Notes under the pieces: generated by a model | The model's input: only the letters and a program-made list of their open reading frames with translations | The model's database searches: none | What the model was told of the DNA's origin: nothing | Made by a program: the position numbers and the translations under genes | Shown: piece after piece, positions 60,801 through 64,000 of the stretch | How the letters are laid out: the number at the start of each line of letters is the position of its first letter | Numbering within the stretch: the first letter of the stretch is position 1 | Assembly: GCA_040702975.1 (NCBI GenBank) | Contig: CP159990.1 | Location: 2,604,001-2,668,000 of the forward strand | Origin: Roseburia hominis | GTDB taxonomy: Bacteria; Bacillota; Clostridia; Lachnospirales; Lachnospiraceae | DNA: 64,000 nucleotides | Direction of reading: 5' to 3'

Positions 60801-61018
60801 ACTTCCACGGTCAAAGGTTCAATATATACATGATCTGCAATATCCTTATCCGTCATAATGGTCGCTGGGTTGGAATTCAAGAGGACGACCTCGATTCCCT
60901 CTTCTTTCAGCGAACGGCACGCCTGCGTTCCCGCATAGTCAAATTCGGCCGCCTGACCGATCACGATAGGACCGGAACCGATCACTAATACTTTTTTGAT
61001 GTCTTTTATCCTCGGCAT
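57818..61018 (-). CDS. carB: Carbamoyl-phosphate synthase large subunit
   Basis: 1066 residues. Two homologous ATP-grasp halves: [22 protein letters not shown] at the start and [22 protein letters not shown] at ~550, with ATP-site motifs [11 protein letters not shown] and [11 protein letters not shown] and metal-site [18 protein letters not shown] and [17 protein letters not shown]. The last ~130 residues form the MGS-like allosteric domain. It makes carbamoyl phosphate from bicarbonate, ammonia (tunnelled from CarA) and 2 ATP for pyrimidine and arginine synthesis. The start overlaps the carA stop (TAATG), so the two are translated together. Confidence 0.97.
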   Translation of the reverse strand: [1066 protein letters not shown]

Positions 61019-62088
61019 TATCTCGTTCCTCCCATCATTTCCATAAATCTGTCAAACAAATAGCCCGAATCCTGGGGCCCAGGGCAAGCCTCCGGGTGAA
61101 ACTGAACAGTAAAAATATTCTTGCCGGTGTACGCCATACCTTCGTTGGTCCCGTCATTTACATTTTCAAATGCAGGGGTCGCCACAGACGCATCCATACT
61201 GTCCGCGTCCACAGCATATCCGTGATTCTGTGAAGAAATGTAGACTCTTCCCGTCGCAAGATCGCGCACCGGGTGGTTGCCGCCCCGATGTCCGTATTTT
61301 AACTTATAGGTCTTTCCGCCGTTTGCGAGCGCCATAAGCTGATGTCCCAGACAGATCGCAAAAATCGGGATATCGGAATCGTATAATTTCTTAACTTCTT
61401 GAATAATGGAGGTACAATCCGCCGGGTCTCCCGGTCCATTGGATAACATGATGCCATCCGGATTACTTGAAATAATTTCTTCCGCCGATGTGTGTGCCGG
61501 ATAGACGGTCACCTCACAGCCGCGGGAATTTAAAGATCTGGCAATATTATTCTTCGCTCCGAAGTCCATGAGAGCCACCTTCGGCCCATCTCCCTTAAGA
61601 ACGTATTTCTCCTTACAGGTCACTTTGGAAACCACGTCGCCCACCTGATAAGCGTGGAGCTTTGGAAGGATCTCTTCCAGATCATACTTCTCATTGGTGG
61701 TGATCATTCCGTTCATCGTTCCCTTCTCACGGAGGATCTTGGTAAGTGCGCGGGTATCGATCCCTGCGATTCCCGGAATATCCTGCTTGGTAAGGAAATC
61801 TTGAATCGTTCCCTCACAGCGGAAATTGCTGGGCGTACGGGAGAGCTCCCTTACGATATAGCCGTCCGGCCATGCCTTCTTCGACTCCATATCCGGCGTA
61901 ATTCCATAATTACCAATCAATGGATACGTCATCACCACAGCCTGTCCGGCATAAGAAGGGTCAGTCAGTACCTCCAGATAACCTGTCATGGAGGTGTTAA
62001 ATACAATCTCACTTATCATGTCTTTCGTAGAACCGATGCTGGTGCCTTCAAACACGGTTCCATCTTCCAGTATCAGAAATGCTTTCAT
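61018..62088 (-). CDS. carA: Carbamoyl-phosphate synthase small subunit
   Basis: 356 residues. N-terminal CarA domain (LEDGTVFEGTSIGS) and a class I glutaminase with the nucleophile motif IPIFAICLGHQLMALANG (Cys), oxyanion GPGDPADC and catalytic His/Glu in TVQFHPEACPGP. It hydrolyses glutamine to feed CarB. It is first in the carAB operon behind a hairpin-rich leader. Confidence 0.97.
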   Translation of the reverse strand: MKAFLILEDGTVFEGTSIGSTKDMISEIVFNTSMTGYLEVLTDPSYAGQAVVMTYPLIGNYGITPDMESKKAWPDGYIVRELSRTPSNFRCEGTIQDFLTKQDIPGIAGIDTRALTKILREKGTMNGMITTNEKYDLEEILPKLHAYQVGDVVSKVTCKEKYVLKGDGPKVALMDFGAKNNIARSLNSRGCEVTVYPAHTSAEEIISSNPDGIMLSNGPGDPADCTSIIQEVKKLYDSDIPIFAICLGHQLMALANGGKTYKLKYGHRGGNHPVRDLATGRVYISSQNHGYAVDADSMDASVATPAFENVNDGTNEGMAYTGKNIFTVQFHPEACPGPQDSGYLFDRFMEMMGGTR

Positions 62089-62160
62089 ATGTCACCTTAT
62101 CCCTTCGTAGAGTTTCTTTATTTCATACTACTCATTTTAACTAGATGTGCATTTTATCTC

Positions 62161-62188
62161 ATAGGGAAAGTATGCTGTACTTTCCTAT
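62161..62188 (-). promoter_or_regulatory. Second leader hairpin upstream of carA
   Basis: ATAGGAAAGTA and TACTTTCCCTAT pair around a short loop, between the promoter-proximal terminator and the carA ribosome site. It could be part of an attenuation switch; no PyrR-binding consensus is evident. Confidence 0.45.
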
Positions 62189-62194
62189 GAAATG

Positions 62195-62234
62195 AAAAAA
62201 GGGCACTCCTGAAGTCTTTCATTCCAGAGCGCCC
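62195..62234 (-). terminator. Promoter-proximal terminator of the carAB leader
   Basis: GGGCGCTCTG and CAGGAGTGCCC pair, followed directly by six T on the minus strand. It begins only ~13 bases after the predicted carA transcription start. It could end transcription of the upstream aldo/keto reductase gene and also attenuate carAB. Confidence 0.7.
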
Positions 62235-62253
62235 TCGTTCTCAAATTGTAAAA

Positions 62254-62282
62254 ATTTTACCACATCTGTGGTAGGATTTCAA
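62254..62282 (-). promoter_or_regulatory. Promoter of carAB with a palindrome in the spacer
   Basis: On the minus strand -35 TTGAAA (62277-62282), a 17-base spacer and -10 TAAAAT (62254-62259). The spacer holds the short palindrome CCACA-GATG-TGG, which could be an operator. Confidence 0.6.
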
Positions 62283-62353
62283 CCATTAATCTGATAGTCT
62301 TCTTGTCAAATTTTCAGAAAAAACTGTACATTTCAAACATTTCAAATGACTGA

Positions 62354-63466
62354 TTATTCGTTCGGCAATTCTGCGATTTCCGCAAGTCTTTCGACGATCG
62401 GCAGATGCTGGGTACACTGCCCCTCACATTTTTTGCAGCCGATACATTCCGCCGCCACTTCCTTCTTCACACTCCAGTGATTACTTAAACGCTCCGTAAT
62501 CTCCTCCTTCTGTCCGGTCAATATGTAATGATTATATGCGTCCATCATTTTCGGAATTGGGATATCCTTTGGACAGCCCTTACAGTAGCCACAGCCGGTA
62601 CAAAGATTGTTGAGTGATATACCCTCCTCGTCATACATTTTCGCGATTTCTTCCGCCGGTCTCTCTTCCAGATTCTCCACAGCCTTCACCGCATCATCCA
62701 CATGCGCTTTCGTCGTACAGCCCGCAAGAGCCACTGTGATCTCCTTATGTGAAGCCACAAAGCGAAGTGCTGCCTGCGGCACGGTCAGGTCGGTTCCCTT
62801 TGTCAAGTAGGAAAATGCCTCCGGGTTCTGCGGAATCATGCCGCCTCCAAGCGGATTCATCACCACAACACCCATTCCTTTTTCGTGAGCCGCTTTGATC
62901 CCACTCTGACGGAACCGGTAATTCAGTGCATTGTATCCAATCAACATGCCCTTAAATTTACCTGTCGCAACGACCTTTTCAATGTCGTTCCCCTGCATAT
63001 GAGAAGAAAAGGCAATATTGCGGATCAATCCCTCTGATTTAGCCTCCTCAAAAAATGCATACAAGGCCTCCATATGCTTCTCCCAGGACTCAAGATTTAA
63101 CATGCACCACATATGATAAAAATCAATATAGTCCGTATGAAGTCGGTCCAAAGACATCTCAAGCCTCCTGCGGAAATTGTCTCTGCTGACGTCTCCCTTC
63201 AACGTACCGATATTCACCTTCGAGGTCACATAGACCTGATCCCGTTTTACCTGAGAAAGCGCCATTCCCGTGATGATCTCGCTCTTGTCATCACAATAAA
63301 GAGGCGCCGTGTCCCAATAGTTGATTCCCTTCTCAAATGCATACAGCGGAATCTCCGCACATTTGGAAAGGCGCCCGGCTTTCACGTCCTCATCGTCATA
63401 CCGCATTGTTCCAAGTCCTACTGCGGATACCTTCATATCGGTATCTCCATACTGTTTGTAATACAT
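62354..63466 (-). CDS. Aldo/keto reductase with C-terminal 4Fe-4S domain
   Basis: 370 residues from the second of two adjacent ATG codons (AGGAGG 7 bases upstream). AKR barrel: VSAVGLGTMRYDD, catalytic Asp/Tyr region NYWDTAPLYCDDKSE, and Lys in VYVTSKVN; His in DFYHMWCML. The C-terminal ~90 residues carry two Cys clusters, LCTGCGYCKGCPKDIPIP and CIGCKKCEGQCTQHLP, i.e. ferredoxin-like domains. This architecture is common in anaerobes; substrate unknown, probably cytosolic. Confidence 0.92.
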   Translation of the reverse strand: MYYKQYGDTDMKVSAVGLGTMRYDDEDVKAGRLSKCAEIPLYAFEKGINYWDTAPLYCDDKSEIITGMALSQVKRDQVYVTSKVNIGTLKGDVSRDNFRRRLEMSLDRLHTDYIDFYHMWCMLNLESWEKHMEALYAFFEEAKSEGLIRNIAFSSHMQGNDIEKVVATGKFKGMLIGYNALNYRFRQSGIKAAHEKGMGVVVMNPLGGGMIPQNPEAFSYLTKGTDLTVPQAALRFVASHKEITVALAGCTTKAHVDDAVKAVENLEERPAEEIAKMYDEEGISLNNLCTGCGYCKGCPKDIPIPKMMDAYNHYILTGQKEEITERLSNHWSVKKEVAAECIGCKKCEGQCTQHLPIVERLAEIAELPNE

Positions 63467-63498
63467 CATTTCTCCTCCTTTTCTTATTACAAAACATT

Positions 63499-64000
63499 TT
63501 ATTCATACTTCCAAAATATGATAATCTTACATAAAAGCGGATCCTCCGAATAGGAATACTCCACCTCACTCAGGCCGTACCTGCGTCCCAGATAGGCCGC
63601 CGCGTCCCGTACCAGCTCCTTAAGCAGGGTATTGTGGGCCTGCTCATAAACCTCTTCATCAGCGAATTTAAAGACCGAATCCCTCTCGCCGGCGTCAATC
63701 GTGTTATATAACCGTTCCCGAATCCGTTCCTGATCGAAGCTTTCTTCATACATTCCATTTCTTCTATAATAATTCAAATCTTCCTTCGCACACTCCGGAT
63801 ACTCGTATCCTTCATCTAAAGTATGTGTCCGGAATAATTCCCTTCCGCTGCAGCAAAGGAAATCATAGGTTATATTTCTTTCCTGCCCCTCGCTTACTTC
63901 CCCACAAAACACCGGATCTCCCCAGGTAGTATCCACAAAATAGTAGGATCCGTCACAGCGCACCAGATTCCACGCATGGTTTGTCGAATTCCCGTCCGTC
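63499..64000 (-). CDS. Transglutaminase-like protein, C-terminal part (cut by window edge)
   Basis: The reading frame continues past 64000. Visible are STNHAWNLVRCDG and YYFVDTTWGDPVF, the His and Asp of the transglutaminase/cysteine-protease-like catalytic triad; the Cys is upstream, outside the window. The rest (~130 residues) is acidic and helical with no motif. Probably secreted or surface-exposed like its relatives, but the N-terminus is not available. Confidence 0.8.
   Translation of the reverse strand, partial: TDGNSTNHAWNLVRCDGSYYFVDTTWGDPVFCGEVSEGQERNITYDFLCCSGRELFRTHTLDEGYEYPECAKEDLNYYRRNGMYEESFDQERIRERLYNTIDAGERDSVFKFADEEVYEQAHNTLLKELVRDAAAYLGRRYGLSEVEYSYSEDPLLCKIIIFWKYE

Noticed and set aside
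1-64000. CRISPR arrays, insertion sequences, tRNA or rRNA genes
   Set aside because: Looked for regular repeats, transposase motifs and cloverleaf or rRNA signatures; none were found by eye.

Overview
The window looks like a chromosomal piece of a Gram-positive anaerobe of the Lachnospiraceae (Clostridium cluster XIVa). The reasons are strong AGGAGG ribosome sites, families typical of that group (DUF4250, DUF5662, DUF5716/DUF5717, DUF1292), a selenocysteine-dependent glycine reductase operon under a glycine riboswitch, and LytTR and BceRS/BceAB modules. Bile-acid and Stickland-type species near Clostridium scindens/Dorea are plausible relatives, but this is inference. I saw no rRNA, tRNA, CRISPR array or insertion sequence.

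Layout. 1-607: start of mutS, reading out of the window. 820-12,634: a type II lanthipeptide island, all on the minus strand. From upstream to downstream it holds a LytTR-type promoter, an unknown gene, response regulator, histidine kinase, precursor lanA, an attenuator hairpin and lanM. After these come secreted and membrane proteins and a graveyard of decayed lanM copies. 12,697-24,010: housekeeping and mixed genes (miaB, a CmpB-type membrane protein, a broken AAA-ATPase/nuclease, DUF4250, DUF5662, a GH13 protein that has lost its catalytic residues, a frameshifted sugar-binding lipoprotein, DUF1292, a UvrD-type helicase, gltX). 24,106-32,645: glycine reductase operon (grdX, grdE, grdB, trxB, trxA, grdA, grdC, grdD) with in-frame UGA selenocysteine codons in grdA and grdB and a glycine riboswitch with terminator in front. 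An AGCS-type amino-acid:sodium symporter lies next to it. 34,421-46,014: purB, purF, a three-gene DUF5716/DUF5717 cluster, an aminotransferase, a cupin, DUF2007 and an esterase.

46,235-57,157: the most interesting region. A BceRS two-component system and its expected BceAB ABC transporter point the same way but are separated by about 6.4 kb. That segment carries an apparently new radical-SAM RiPP system: a 35-residue precursor ending CNWGGGGSTGSRSHGH, an MFS exporter, two different radical SAM/SPASM enzymes and a PqqD-like recognition protein. Next to it are a divergently transcribed 49-residue secreted peptide, a near-perfect 24-bp inverted repeat between the two promoters, and a tandem-HTH/TPR regulator. 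The architecture resembles Rgg/SHP quorum-sensing control of radical-SAM RiPPs in streptococci, with BceAB a candidate for self-protection.

57,408-64,000: a small orphan gene, carB and carA behind a promoter-proximal terminator hairpin, an aldo/keto reductase with ferredoxin-like clusters, and the end of a transglutaminase-like protein that begins outside the window.
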